Of a DNA stretch of 64,000 nt, positions 1 through 15,687 are shown one piece after another. Numbering within the stretch: position 1 is the stretch's first letter; each line of letters opens with the position of its first letter. The stretch covers positions 21,219,249-21,283,248 of the forward strand of contig OZ038423.1 in the NCBI GenBank assembly GCA_964036155.1. Direction: 5' to 3'. The notes under the pieces were generated by a model. The model was not told the DNA's origin and ran no database searches. It saw only the letters and a program-made list of their open reading frames with translations. Both the position numbers and the translations under genes were made by a program. The DNA comes from Diploscapter coronatus. Taxonomy: Eukaryota > Nematoda > Chromadorea > Rhabditida > Rhabditidae.

Positions 1-2793
<2,793 letters not shown>

Positions 2794-4318
2794 GTCTCTC
2801 GACTCCTAACTCAATCTCCTCCTTCAATTTGCGAGTATTCGGACTTTTCCCACCTTTTTCACATCCACAGCAGCCCCTATTTCATCCCCTAACCAAGCCC
2901 CTCAAAATGGTCCAATCGGGCAGGCTCATTCCTCGTTTTTCATCATTTCATTTCACAGAATTTTCCCTCGAAAATATTCAAGTAGGTTTTCTTTCCTGCT
3001 GTGGACCTGGCACAATCAATTCATCATTTTTGTAAAGTGTTTCAGTCACTAGCCACATTTTCAAAAAGTATAGCTTTTTCTTCAAATTTCTGGGTATTTG
3101 TATTCGATTTGGTTCAATGAGTCTTTAATATGGGAAAAATCATCGTTCGTTCTCTTTCTCTTTTGAAGAATTTTGAGAATTGCGATAGGAAAATTCACTA
3201 TAAAAATTGAAATAATCAATTAAAATTAATTTTCCAAAACATTCACCAGAAAACTGCCCCAGATGCAGAGAAAAAAATTTGAGTTTTAATCGAGTTTTTC
3301 GAATCTTTCGCGTGATTTTTAATTTTATCAGACAAAAAATGATTTCTTCAAAAATCGATGTAAAAAAGTGTATAGCTGAGTTTCTAAGTTTCATAGCGAG
3401 TTTGACACTCTTAGAAAGTTGAGCTCGAGGTACTTTTCTAGAATTGATCGAAGGAAAGAAAGTGAAGGGATCCTGTATTTTATAAAAAAAAAAATTTGCG
3501 CGATTTTTCACTTTCTTTCTCTGTATCATTAAAATCGCTGATTTGTGTGTATTTTTCTTATTTAGTAGACGTTCTTTTATTGGTAATTGTTTTATTCTTT
3601 CTTCATTTTCATTTAATTTTCATTTTATTCACCAAACTTTCCGATGCTTAATCATCTCGTAACATTAAACGGTTGGACTCTTGATTAAATCATGGACTCT
3701 CTTCTTCATTTTCTTCGAGCATCTTTTTGCTAGTTTTAAGCTGTAGAGTTTTGACGAGAAATTCTCCTCCTTTTCGTATATGAAATTGTCTTTATTTTTA
3801 AAGGAATTGTGATCAATAAAACATGAAAACCTCAAGTCGATTTCAAATTTATCTGAAAGCTTCAATAAATTTTCCAACATATTTTATGCAACTTTTGTGG
3901 TAATTAGCTTTTGTCCAATGCTGCAGTTGTTGTTAGAGCTTTCATTTATCTAATCAAAATTTAGAAAAATCTAACCAATACAATTAAAGAAAATCAAAAA
4001 TCTTAATTTTAAGCTAAATGCATAGTTTTAGACATTATCCTTGGTTCGTTATTGATCGATCTGAATTTTCTTGTAGCAGAGGGGATTTTGAGCTGAGATC
4101 GTCGGATTTTAGAAGCTGGAAAATAGGCATTAAATTATGAAGATTGTAGTGAAATGTCGAAATGTCTATTGCGCAATGCAAAATATGAGTCTACCATTGC
4201 ACAATAGATCTAATTTTCATCAGGTACACACTATCTTTTAGTTACAAACCTTTTATTTCATTTCTAGTCTACAGTTATCATGTAATACCTGATGAAAATC
4301 ACTCCAATTTTGTGAATT
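2794..4318. other. Convergent intergenic region
   Basis: Lies between the 3' ends of lgg-1 (plus) and the SDR gene (minus). It holds the 3' UTRs and AT-rich sequence. A short hairpin with arms CTATTGCGCAATG and CATTGCACAATAG (one mismatch) lies at about 4167-4208. No coding exon was seen. Confidence 0.5.
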
Positions 4319-6579
4319 TCAGACCGTCTCTGTTTTCATCGGATTTGATTGTCGATTGGGCAAGAAATCCAACAATAAACGCAGCTTTTTATCCGGGAAC
4401 CCAACTGTTTTCTCGTAGAAAAGGCGGAATGCGATGTGATTGAGCGTGTTTGGTGGCACCTAGATATCATTTTTCGTGAACATAAACAATTTTCGATCAT
4501 TTTTCTATGGTGTCATAAATTATAGCACGAACAGCTATTCAAATAATTTAATGCTGATTTTGAAAATGACGAAATTTTTATTTCGTATCATCGCGAGACG
4601 AATTATATTTTCGTCATTTTGTTATTGTTTACGTAAAATTATTTAAAATTTTCGGTGTTTGAACTGGCAAATTAGGACGGCAATCTGGAAAAGCAGCTGC
4701 AATAGGTCCATCGTTGCATACAAAATAGTAAAGGAAGAGAATCGTTTCCCTAACAAATCCTATCTATCTCCCATGCAAAGATGCTATGATACAGCTAATT
4801 TTTCAAATTGTCATTAGGACAAACATTATGTTGTTTTTTTTTAGTTTCCTCACCTCCAACCCGAGCCATTTCTTCATATAATAATAGTAGCTTTTGAAGA
4901 AGGCAGTCGAGAATCTGACTGAATTCGACGCGTTGAAAACTCGATTCGAAACTCGTTTCTCCGTCAGCTGAAATTGCAAATTGCAGGAGAAATTGCGAGG
5001 AACAGGGAATTATGGCTCTTTCCATTTCACCTCTACGAACGATGTCACATTCGTGTCTTCCAGGCAATACACTATCTCTCCACTGTATTTCACTGGATCT
5101 TTCAATAGCCCATTTATAGAGCGCTCGATTACGTCAGACATATTCCGAGCTGATATCTGGAATTAGAAGAATGTATTATCATCTTTAAAATATAATAATC
5201 GTGTTTCCAAAGAAATCAACTAGAAGACAAATTTGAAATCAAGCTCAGAATTATTTTAAATTCCGATTCCGTTTTAAAAGAACCCACTTTCTCACGAAGC
5301 TCTTTAAATCAGTACGAGTATTAAACTTGAGAGTGATTAAAAACCCTTTCAAAATTAGTTCCTCATTTAATCATTCATAAAAATCGATTTACATATTGAT
5401 GCATCCCTCTCCGTTCATGCGGAATATATGGAAGTGCTCCATTTTCAGCAGCCCTCTTCAATCGTCTCCACAATTCCGAGTCTCCTTCCTTAGATTCATC
5501 TTCAGCATAGCAAATCACAGGCCTCAGAAATATCGCATCGATTGTTTTGTTTCTAACTGCTTTTCGAGCGATCATTTCTCCTCGACACCGAGATTCGCCG
5601 TATTCGTCAAGTAGATAGTTACGGGGTAAATCGCTGAATTTGAATACAAATTGGATTTAAATAATAACATTCGTATCCAGGCTGTTGGAGGTGTGAAAAG
5701 TGGAACCGACGCCTGCGTACACCTACAGATCCCATCACCTACTCCTGCACAATCTTGCCCTCTTCATACCTACCACATCTATACCCGACCTGCAGGTGTC
5801 AAGTATGTAGACACTCGCCAACACAGCCCTGGTTCACATAAAAATGGAAATTTTAAGATGAAGAGTTGAGGAATGTCATCTCTTGTTTGAATTATTTCGA
5901 GTGTTTATAAAATCCTACTGGAACACGTATTCAGCGAGTCCGTAATTGTCTTCAATCGGCAGTGCAGAGTATGCGTCTCCCACATGAACAAGACGACGAA
6001 TTCCATGCTTTTGCATTGCTTCAACCAATATTTCAACTGCTAAAACATTTGAAATAAAACTGATCGATCTTCATTTTCAGAGAATTGCATTTCTGAAGAA
6101 CCTTCGCAATTATCGTTCCACATTTGATCATCCTCCCTGCTGCTCTGATAGAAGATGGACAAGGGAGCGTGTGCACAGTGCACGACGAAATCGACTCCTT
6201 CGGACAGAACTCTCTCTAGATCTGTCACATTTGTCATGTCGAATACATGTTGCTTCACTCGGGGAATTTCATCTGAAATTCAATGTTGTCTGTGTTTTTG
6301 CCATACATTCAAAGCATAAGCTAAAAATATGATTTTGGAAAGCTGGCAGTAAAAATTATGACTTCATCAAGGCGAAGTTATTCAACTAAATAACTCATGG
6401 GTAATATTTCGTAAATAGTAAAATGATCTGCAATGATAGTTCTTATTGCACTAACTCCATTCATCGGAATGAGTTCGATCGATGATCCGAATGCATTCAA
6501 TCGATGGGTTTTGAAGCAGACGACGAGCTGTATTTCTTCCAATCAGGCCATTTCCTCCTGTTATCAAAGCAGTCGTCAT
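4319..6579 (-). CDS. Extended short-chain dehydrogenase/reductase, 3beta-HSD-like
   Basis: NAD(P)-dependent oxidoreductase of the extended SDR / 3beta-hydroxysteroid dehydrogenase type; the substrate is unknown. Seven exons: 6456-6579, 6102-6272, 5919-6039, 5633-5393, 5156-5031, 4967-4854 and 4459-4319. Together they give 345 residues in one frame. The N-terminus has the Rossmann nucleotide-binding motif TGGNGLIG (residues 7-14). The later core has DFVVHCAHAP, the catalytic-region EYGESRCRGE and LRPVICYA. The catalytic Y-x-x-x-K appears as Y-G-E-S-R, with Arg for the usual Lys. The C-terminal part (KTVGFPDKKLR) matches the substrate-side region of 3beta-HSD-like proteins. The second-to-third exon junction is short compared with relatives, so a few residues there are uncertain. 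The intron 5634-5918 holds GC-richer sequence of unknown origin. Confidence 0.85.
4698..4790. repeat. Dispersed repeat, copy 1 (CGAAATAGTA-type element)
   Basis: About 90 bp starting TGCAATAGGTCCATCGTTGC, lying in the SDR gene intron before its last exon. The same sequence with point differences recurs at 59902-59990 inside an mks-5 intron. Confidence 0.6.
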
Positions 6580-7960
6580 TCTACAAATTTACATTTTAAA
6601 AAATCGTACAAAACGAAATCAAGAGTCGTTTTAAAGAGGTGAAGATCATCTTCAAAACGATAAATAAAAGGTGGAGAGTTAACGGATCAAATGAAATTCT
6701 AATCGAAGTTTCCATAAACGAGGTTGTTATGCAGAACATTGGAAAATTATCGAATAGAATGCAACGAAGAGGAGAGGACGGTCAATACTGCTGAATTTGC
6801 GTTGTTCCTTCATCTCCAATTCTGCATGTCCGTATTTCTAAGTCCACTCTTTCATTCCTCTATTTTAGCTGATTAAGATCGCTCCAATTGTAGGCATCGC
6901 GCAGCGCATAGCGCCTGGAGACAACACAGACTTCCCGTTTTCTGCCTGCCACCTATTATTTCTCTCCTTCTCATACGAAATACTAATCAACACTTGTTTC
7001 TATAAAAATCACGCATTCTTCCGATTTTTCCATTATAAAATTTTATCAGATTTTTGAAATAGAAATTTTAGCGTAAGCAGAAAAATGAAGTGCAAAAATA
7101 TCATAACATTGAAAAATAAATCATCTAAAATCATTTCAAATATCTCAAAGTAAATTGACGGACGGATATTTTACTTGCAAGACTCGAATTATTTGAGAGA
7201 AGATGTCGATAAAATTTCGGAAACTCAGAGAAAACTGATCAGTTTTGGATAAATAGGGCTGTTTGATCGATTTATACAATGCGGTGATTTGATGCATTCT
7301 ATCTCTGTTTGACTTTGCTGACCGACTATCGAATATCACGGAAATGCTTAGCGAATTGCAAATTGGTCAGGCAAATTCGGTAAATTACAGGCACAATTAA
7401 CGTTTGAATGTTAGAATATGTCAAACTTGCTATACAAAATAAGATAGAAGGAAAAGAAGTTTGACAAAAATAAGAAAACGGGAAAAATAAAAGAAATCGA
7501 TCGATGAAGAGGAAGAAGGGAAGAATGAACGCAGAAAGGTCATCTGAATTCAATAGCCCTCTTCACAAATACGTGTTCTCATTCGGATTCAGAAAAGAAT
7601 GAGTTTTATGATGCATTTCTTGCAAACAATAGATCGAATTTGATCGAGTCAAAATTTTGACATACTTGTTATTTTTCAATTTCTTTTACATGATCATTGA
7701 TGCCTAAAATTACATTTCGCAAAAGATGATGGAAATATCAGAAGAATAGGAAATGACGTTTTTTCATACTATTTTTCAGGAACTTGTATAAACTAGACAT
7801 TGTTACGAACAGTAGGTGGCTTTATTGAAAAAATCTAATAAGGTTAAGGTTAAACTTGAATAAATTCAAAATAACTCAAGACAAAGCTATCAGAGAAGGT
7901 ATTTTTGAAAAGGGTAAATTCCGAAATTTCATTTAAAAGAAAACGTTTTAAAATAAATTA
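6580..7960. other. Intergenic region upstream of the SDR gene
   Basis: Probable SDR promoter side and the 3' flank of the next minus-strand gene. A short GC-rich palindrome-like stretch GCGCAGCGCATAGCGC lies near 6899. No coding exon was seen. Confidence 0.4.
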
Positions 7961-8659
7961 TTAATTCTCTCTAAGTTCTTTCATGCAATCAAGCATTTGT
8001 TTATCGAGTTTATCCGCACTCTTTCTGGATAAGCCTTCTGCAATTTTGAACTTATCAGTTTTGCAAATAATCTTCAAGAGAAATTTATTTTTCTCAATCT
8101 TCGTTTCGCATTCTTCGACAGATGCCTTCATGGATGGCAGTACTTGGACGATGCATTCTCCAAGATTTTCGTTTTCCTTTGTCATGTAATCGAGATCAGC
8201 CTGAAACAATTATGCTCAGCATTTATCATATCTATGAAGGAATTTAAGATAATAAATCTATGAAATATTCTTCCACCTTCATATCTGCATAAGTATTCGG
8301 CATCCAGAAATTGTTGGCCCTCATCCGAATGCAATGATTCAGTTCCAAGCTGTAAGGAGATGTGGAATTGATATTCGCCTCTTCGTCGAGCTTTGCCAGA
8401 TGAAATATCAGACATTCGTCTCCGGTATCAATGGGTAAATTTAGTTTCTTGCACTGTTCCCTTCCAGCGAGTGAATTCTTGACAAACAATAGATTTGGAT
8501 ATGCAAGTTCACCACATTCAAGAAGAGTTTTCGTAAAATTATCATTAGAAGAACTCTGAAGCAACATTGTTTTAAACTCATTGAAAAAAACACAATACTT
8601 ACATCTGCGTTAATTCGATGTATGATAAATATGGATAAAATAACAAGAAAAGTTGTCAT
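7961..8659 (-). CDS. Cys-rich secreted protein, nematode type (possibly DUF19-like)
   Basis: Three exons (8603-8659, 8277-8555 and 7961-8200) encode 191 residues. The start was chosen at MTTFLVILSIFIIHRINA, which is a clear signal peptide. The mature part has eight cysteines (33, 54, 67, 94, 128, 143, 158 and 184). Their even number suggests disulfides, and the cleft-free helical look recalls the DUF19 / T20D4.11-like secreted family, but I could not confirm that family by motif. An N-glycosylation site NST lies near residue 82. Function unknown. The neighbours are minus-strand genes, and nothing shows an operon. Confidence 0.75.
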
Positions 8660-8943
8660 ATTTGAAGTCCGCAAAAGTTGAATCGCTATTTTTTCAGACT
8701 AAACTAAAATGTTCCAGAAGTGAGAACACCAAGCAATTTGATAGTTTATTGGCCGAATACTGTTTGTAATTTCTTCGTTTATTTTATTTCGGCTATTGAT
8801 AAATTAATCTTTGTGTGCACATACAAACCACACAAACTGATCAATTGTAATATTAATGCAAGAAGCAAATAAATTAGAAGACTATTTAGTATTCAATTAT
8901 AATGAGGTAAAATGGACGAAAAATGATTTATTAGTGGAGCAGG

Positions 8944-9023
8944 CCTAGGAAGGACGATCGTCAGAGACCCTTTGCGACCTACCCCCTATAGTTTATTTTC
9001 GTCTGACGAAAATACTCCCTAGG
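8944..9023. repeat. MITE-like element flanked by CCTAGG
   Basis: An 80-bp foldback. Both ends are CCTAGG, and the inverted arms read CCTAGGAAGGACGATCGTCAG on the left and, on the complement of the right end, CCTAGGGAGTATTTTCGTCAG. A related element lies at 12571-12758, and single ends occur near 14371-14395 and 16070-16090. Confidence 0.6.
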
Positions 9024-9036
9024 TTTGTTTTGGAAT

Positions 9037-10775
9037 AAAATATTCTAAAGAATATTTATTTCAGTTACAATTATCCCTCATCATTTTTGGATGTCCTCGA
9101 AAGTTCCCGTATCATGTGCATTGAATAATTATTACTTTCACGGTTTTATTGAACAAATAGTTTTAGATCAAATTAACGATAATTATATCAACGAACTTTA
9201 TTTTATTGTCAACGATTGGCAAATACTTAAAACGTGAAAGTCGTTCAAATTTACAATTAATGCCCAATACAAAACTTTTTCAATTTGAATATAATAAACA
9301 ACAAGTAGAGATGGGATATCGAATTAAGGGTTCCTTTCTCTTCAAAGAGAAGAACCTTATCATTGTACTATAGTCGCGTATATAAATTCGGCTATTCGAA
9401 TGTGCATTCAACTGAGAAGGCATCTATTCTCGTTAGTACGATTAGTGCGCGTTTTCTTTCCAACACTTTCGTTAGACTCAGGCAAGTTTCTCAGTATTCC
9501 GACTTCACGCCATTTATTCGTTTGTGGATCGTATTCCTCGATTGAATTGCAAAAATTTTTCAATAAATGTTCTTGATATCTAAGTTAACAAATATTTCGT
9601 ATAAAGATGTGCAAAATCTTAGCTCACCCTCCGATTGCATACAATTTCCCGTTAGTGACAATGAGCGAATGAAGATACCTTGAATAGTTCATATCTGCTA
9701 TTTTAGAAATTCGACTGTCAACTGGAGCTGAGGGGTCGAAACACAGACAGGATTTGAATACTCCACGACTAAATATATACTGATACATTATTTATCATAC
9801 AAAATTAACAACTTCCATCCTCCAGTTATGTAAATTCTTCCATTCAGTGATGTAACTCCGAAAAAACTTCGTTCTTCTGGTATCTCTCCAATTTCAATCC
9901 ATTCCCGTTCATCGTCTGATAATCGATATATCTTTCTATTTTCGTCATCATCAATAACTGAATATCCATAATTACAATAATGAATATTCTATAATGTGAC
10001 CGTATAAAACTTCATCGCATGTTATTGTTTGAGCCCAACTAACTGAACGAGAAAGAGCAGGTCCTGTTTGCCATTTTCCATCTATTAAAATCTGAATTAA
10101 TTATTTCATGGGCTTTCATTCGACCTTCTTACATCAACTCGATTCGTATATCCACCCAAATAATACAATTTGTCTTTGAAATAAACGACTGATGCATATA
10201 CATGCCATTCAGGAGGATCTGGGCCTGCAAAGAATGCAATAAAATAACCAATCTACTGGGTTTTGTAATGTTACCTCTGGTGATTTGTCGAGTATTCCGA
10301 TCGAAAATTTCAAACGATTTTTTGTAAGATTCAATTGCAAAAATCTAAAATTATAAAATTGCCTATGCAAAATAAAATAATCTACTTTATCTTTTGTAGT
10401 TGCTACTTCCTTTGGCGGTAAACAATTAGTAAATCTCGCAATCTGCTTAACAGAATTAATATGCGAATCAAACAGACAAATTCTTCCTTCTTTAACATCG
10501 TCGTTTTCATAAAGCACTAAATACTAAAGTTAATTTTCGAGAATACAACAGAATATTTTCCTACGGTAGAATAAAATGTTCCTCTCAAGCGCTATCGGCA
10601 GATATTTCTTGATTATTTGCATCATCCGTTTATTAGTCCAGGCCAATTGTTCCAGATCTTTGGATTCGGGATATTCGCAGATCAGCAATATCATTTCGAC
10701 TGGTAACTTGGCTAACATCTTTGTTAAGACCTAAACAATCACCATAGTATTATTTCAAAATGGAAATAGTCAGAG
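9037..10775 (-). repeat. Inverted segmental duplication, copy A
   Basis: This segment, read on the minus strand, matches 51865-53305 on the plus strand. The match covers the whole F-box/Kelch gene, about 20-50 bp of 5' flank (CTATTTCCATTTT) and a 3' block running from CAATGCACATGATAC to GAAATAAATATTC. Copy B lacks about 200 bp between the coding end and that 3' block. Confidence 0.85.
9408..10718 (-). CDS. F-box/Kelch-repeat protein, copy A
   Basis: Likely substrate adaptor of an SCF-type ubiquitin ligase: the F-box would bind Skp1 and the Kelch propeller would bind the target. Eight exons: 10565-10718, 10386-10516, 10275-10344, 10133-10224, 10001-10091, 9813-9957, 9628-9768 and 9408-9579. 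They give 331 residues in one frame. Residues 1-45 form an F-box-like region (LPVEMILLICEY, then LAWTNKRMMQIIKKYLP). Kelch motifs follow, with KLYYLGGY, GRIYITGGW and KLYAIGG strands, each followed by a conserved W (NKWREVG at the last). All introns use GT-AG. A paralog with the same exon phases lies inverted at 51903-53147. AATAAA signals occur on the minus strand downstream of the stop. Confidence 0.85.
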
Positions 10776-12268
10776 TATTTATTGGATGAGAAAATTGGCA
10801 ATTAATGATTTAGAAGTTAAGTAACTCTGTTTAGGCGACATATCAAGTTGAGATTCTGTATCGGGAATATATAAATTGAAACTAGAAATAAGTAAGAAAG
10901 AAAAGGAGAATGGTCATTCATGGAAGACGAGAATTGAGAACTGAATGAGAAAGATAACGAATTTGGCAAGTGGATCTTGGGGTCACTTACTCGGTATTTT
11001 CTGTATCTTTTCATGCACTATTTCCTCTTCATTGATTATGCAGGTGATTTTTGGAGGTGTGTCGTGACCACTTTCAAAAAGCCTTTGGGTTAAAGTTGTC
11101 TTCACCTTTATGATCGTAGTCTGTCTAGCAAGTGTGAATGAAGTAGAATTGAACGGGATCTAGATTGAGAAAAAGATTAAATTTCTGAACTTCATAAACT
11201 TATGTTATGGTGGTCAGATTTAAAAGACCATTAAGCAGGCATCACAGAAGTAGATGAAATGATGATGTCGAGGTAACTTTACCGAGTGCTTAAGAACGCA
11301 CAGACCTAGGGGGGATTTAAATCAAGATTGCTTTATGATCAACCCGCCACAATACTTCTTTCACAATTGTGTATATTTAGCCAGAAATCCTACAATATGC
11401 ATACCAATCGATAGAGCCTGAAAAACTAAGCAGCTTTTGTGAAGACATCTCATGGTTATCTATTACGGTGTGGGCATGGTATGGAGGTCTGAATGAGTCA
11501 GACCCACGAAAATGACAAAAATACATAACTTTTCAAAAATTTATTATAAGAAAGAAGTTTTCTTTGTACCTCCTGACGGGTGTCAAATCGTAAAAATCAT
11601 GAACTTTGGACCCCCTCCCACTTTAAGGGGTATGGCCTAGTCTCCCCATTTTTGTAATTAGGGTTCATGGGTGTATTCACCATATGGGTTTGGTTCGGAT
11701 CCGGGACACTTTTGCAATTGTCCGATCACTTTTTATATTTTGTTCAGGTTATTCAAAGAATGTCTCTTAAGCTTCTGTTATTTTCTTCGATATTAGTTGT
11801 ATATTTGTAAATATATTTGTAAATTTGATGTTTTATTGGTTAGACTTTTCTCATTAAGTTTCTGATTATGGTTTTCAAATTATTCATTAGATGTGGAATT
11901 CAGTTTATTGATTCATATTAAAAATCATTAGGCACCTATTGAAATACACAATGGGATATGAAGGATTTTATTGCATAGTTCTTCTATTTTCTCAGCCACT
12001 CCAAGTTCCTTTCGACGCTTCTGAAATTTGAATATTTACTACTAAATTATTAGTCGTTTATTATAGTTCATTTTCAGAGTTCGAATAAATCCAGGATGAC
12101 TTATATTATTGACAGATAATTGAAGCAGAATAGATATTCAGTAATTTGTAAAATATAAAATGTTCAGTGCATAATATTTAATTACTATAAAAATCATGCC
12201 TTGAATTATTGAAAATTTCGTTAGGTAGATTGCAAAAACGCGTTAATTTTCGTGCATCAAACTTATTG
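10719..12268. other. Intergenic, no gene seen
   Basis: Lies between F-box/Kelch copy A and a minus-strand helical-family gene. Only short open frames were seen. I could support no gene or clear repeat structure. Confidence 0.4.
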
Positions 12269-13364
12269 CTATTTATTTTCTTTCAATTTATCGACCTTTG
12301 ACAAAATATCGTAATTGTTTAGACCTCCTGTAAAATCCACCAGCTCTTTTGTCTATTTCTCTCATTTGCCTACACTCCCTACCATCAAAGCTAGGTGAAT
12401 TTACAGAAAGCCATTGTTTATGTGAAACTGTTGTGTCATAAAAAGATTTACCTCAAGAGCCTCGTTTACCCTTCTTACTTCTTTACGCACAGTTGCCCCG
12501 TTATTCGAACTTAGAAAACACGACTTCATGATCCCATAAAACTGAAATTTTAAACTTCATATTTATGTAGATCTAAGGGGGACGATTGACGGAAACCACT
12601 TGCGACCTACCCCCAGTATATTTTCAGAGTGAAATCTTATCTCTAAATTATCATCAGTCAAAAAATTCGCTTTTGCGATCTGGTATCATAACTATGATTT
12701 TGCTATTGTGGTCTACCCTCTATAGTTTCTTTTGTCTGACGAAAGTTCTCCCTAGATCTGTATTTATGTCATCATTTATGTTTTAAAAGTGAATATTCTG
12801 TCAAAGCTATCATTTTAGCAGGAGTAAATCAATTCGCGTAAAAATAGTAAATTATTAATATAAAAATTGCAAATTACGTACGATTTTCTGAGTTTCTTTT
12901 TCGCTATACATATTCATTTTTATGTAATCATCCCGTATCAAACCGAAAAGTTTGTCATAATACTGCTTCGTCTAAATTTTTAGAAATATAAAAGAAATAG
13001 AATATAGAAACTTCACTTCGTTCATCAAAGAAGGATATAACTTAATCAACAATTCGTCAAGATACATTTGATCTTTCTCAAGGATTGTTCTCATTAAATC
13101 TTTATGCTGGAATATAGTTTTATTATGTCCAAGAATTTCTTCCATCGAGTCGAGTCTTTGATCAACAGTTACATTCCTATCATAGATTAAACCTAAAACC
13201 TGAAACAAATATATGTTAATCGAATGCGATAACATTATGAGTTTTGACTATTCGTTGGTTAATAATGCATACTTTATTGACGATCGCTTTTTCACTTTCA
13301 TTTAGGCTTCTGAGTTCTTTCTCAATCGTATCAATTTTTTGAGCATTGTCGACCAGAAAAGCCT
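12269..13364 (-). CDS. Helical secreted-type family member 1 (first exon not found)
   Basis: Five exons were placed: 13273-13364, 13017-13199, 12882-12971, 12452-12541 and 12269-12352. All junctions are in frame, and the last exon ends GLNNYDILSKVDKLKENK-stop. The family was defined here by comparison with 14670-15687 and 40212-41357. All three share a 183-nt (61-codon) exon with a [YF]D-x3-T-x-[DE]-[EQ]-[KR]-[ML] start, and similar last exons. The product looks purely alpha-helical and charged. I do not recognise the family; a fatty-acid/retinol-binding-like or SXP/RAL-2-like fold is only a guess. The signal-peptide exon expected upstream (phase 1) was not found within the next 400 bp, so the model is 5'-incomplete or the gene is decayed. 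Confidence 0.6.
12571..12758. repeat. MITE-like element in intron of helical gene 1
   Basis: The ends read AGATCTAAGGGGGACGATTG on the left and CTGACGAAAGTTCTCCCTAG near the right end, inverted with respect to each other. It is related to the CCTAGG-flanked element at 8944-9023, including the shared block TTGCGACCTACCCCC. It sits between two exons of the 12.3-13.4 kb gene. Confidence 0.55.
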
Positions 13365-14669
13365 CTAAATTTTCAACGTTATGTTGAGGTTAATTTTTAA
13401 AAAATTCCAAAATTATAATAAAGTCTTTAGCAACTTGTATATATAATTTCTACCGAATTAAAATAAAGTAATAGTTAATCTAATTTTGACCTCGATTAAT
13501 TAATTATTGTTATTCATTATTGAATGAACTCATTTTTATCCAAACCTAAGTAGAGATTAAGCCAGATCACTCTTGCTTGCCTTTATTCTTGTTGCGGACC
13601 CCAAGTGTATCAACTTTCTATAGAAAAAAAAGATTATACGCGGACCTCTTCCCCTATAATACTTCGTTCTGGCTGAAGATCTACTTAGATCTGTTTCTTG
13701 TTTATTTGGAAAAGTAGGCACTACCTACGAAACTCGCGGGCATTTCATCACTTGAATCTGCCGAAGATGATAGAATAAAAGAGAAACTCAGAAGAATTGA
13801 TAATATTAGACGCATGTTGAGTGCAATGACAATCTTGGTTCGGAAAACTAGAACGTGTTTTGAGACATGTACTGGGTCTATTTATTACGTTTTCTTATCG
13901 TGACAGACTGACTTGACAGATAATAGTGACGACATTATGAATCAATTTTTGTTTAGAAATAAATATTCTGAACCAAATGTGATTTATCGAAAATATCACA
14001 CTACTCTTATATATTATTATAATAATTAAGATGATATGGGTTTTACGCGATTTCGTGATCAGGCAAAATAGGGTGTAAGGTTAGGAGAAGGTAAAGTAGG
14101 GCTCACACTTTGCACAATATTTCTCCAGTTCGTGTTTGCGACGTCATGAAGTTAAGAAAAATCCAAATTGCCTAACTTTGGATTCTTTTCTGACATGTGA
14201 TTGAAGCAGAACTGGGAAGCACTTCGTCAAACGAAGATAAACTATGGAGGTAAGTCGAAAAATTGAATTTGTGGTTATGATACCATGTTGCACTGATGAA
14301 AGTTTTAGCTAGTTGCAGGTTAAAGAAAGAGATTACTTAAGGAACTATACTCTGGGAGTAGATCATGAAAGCTTCCTGACGTTCGTCCTCCCTAGGATTG
14401 GATTGAAGACAGATCATTTCAACAAATTAGGCGGTTCTCTTCAGATTACTTGGATAAGATAAACATAAATTGCACATTTCGAACTACAATAGTGTTGTAT
14501 GTAATCGATTTGACGATATTTAGGGACCAGTTTATGTTGTTGCAAAATTTAATGATGAACACTCTTGTTTATTTATTCTGAAATATTCTTTGGATAAAAT
14601 GCAATTTTTAGCAATTGTTTTCAAAAGAATAAAACATCAATCGTGGAATCAAATTTATTCAGTTTCAAA

Positions 14670-15687
14670 TCAAATCGTCAACAAAGAAAATGGGAAATAA
14701 TTTGTCTTGTTGTACAATTCCTGTGCTTTCTTGTTAAGCCCTATTTCAGTAAGTTTATCCTAAAATTTAACATTTAATTAAAATATTGGTGTAAAAAGAT
14801 GAATTTCACTTACCTTCATTTTGTCCCATCCATGACTGATTGTAATCTTATCTCCATCGTATCTATTAGTCATGTAATGATAAACGTCTGCATGCTGAAA
14901 TTATTAGTTTCTAAGTATTTAACAAACACATTCTGCCATCTACAATAAAAATCATAGTATATTCCATCATCATCTAAATTCTAGTAAAATAAACCGTCGT
15001 TTACCATCTTTTTGACGCCATCCTTCCCCTCCTTTGAATATGTCAATGCCAAATTCTTACGAAGACTAAAATATAAATCGAAGTATTTTTGCACCTAAAA
15101 TTTAAAAATTAGTATTCTGAATAAATTATTTTTCTTTTACCTCTTCTGAAGCTTTAGAGAAAATTTCACTGTTGTAGAAGTCGAAAAATTGCTGAACCCC
15201 CTCCACGAATTCTTTGACCGAATCTTTATTTGCATTGACTAATTTCTTAATTTCAGGTATTTCCTCAATCGATGCCATTTTTTCTTCGGCATTAGTTGTT
15301 CTGTCGTATATAATATGTGCGAGCTAAATTAAGGAATTGCTGATTTTTGTTCTATATATTAAAGATAGTTTCTATAAATACTGTCCAATTTCTAATTCAT
15401 TTCAGTTATCTAAAAGCAGGATTCTTCATTAAACAACGAAAATTAGTTATACGAAATGTTTAATAGTGAGCTTCTTGAAAGCTGCACCAAGTTTTATATA
15501 TGATTAGGGCCTGATAAAGTCAAAATTGGGCAATAAGTGATTCTATGCTATGAATGATAATCGGATAGTAAATATAGCACGCCCTGTAATTCGTTTGTTC
15601 TTACTTTATGTGTAACTTCAACTTGTTCTGGGGTCAAATTTATGTAAAGCTTCTCACTTGTGTCCAATGAATCCGCACCGAAGTTGG
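14670..15687 (-). CDS. Helical secreted-type family member 2 (first exon not found)
   Basis: Exons 15605-15687, 15141-15323, 15005-15094, 14814-14894 and 14670-14759 join in one frame to a TGA stop. The 61-codon exon reads LAHIIYDRTTNAEEKMASIE and onward, and resembles the 40.2 kb member closely (EIPE-x-KKLV, then VK-x2-VEG). The last exon has 30 codons, exactly as in the 40.2 kb member, and ends NYFPFSLLTI-stop, parallel to HYIPFAVMII-stop. The second exon needs one base from an upstream exon, which I did not find between 15690 and 17000. Function unknown. The tandem arrangement with the 12.3 kb member suggests local duplication. Confidence 0.6.

Noticed and set aside
3140..3529. 129-codon minus-strand open frame between lgg-1 and the SDR gene.
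   Set aside because: Lys/Phe/Asn-rich composition typical of AT-rich non-coding DNA, no domain, and it lies in the two 3' flanks.
5651..5869. Plus-strand open frame with several Pro/His/Thr residues inside the SDR gene.
   Set aside because: It lies in an intron of the minus-strand gene and has no homology or splice support; it may be old repeat DNA.
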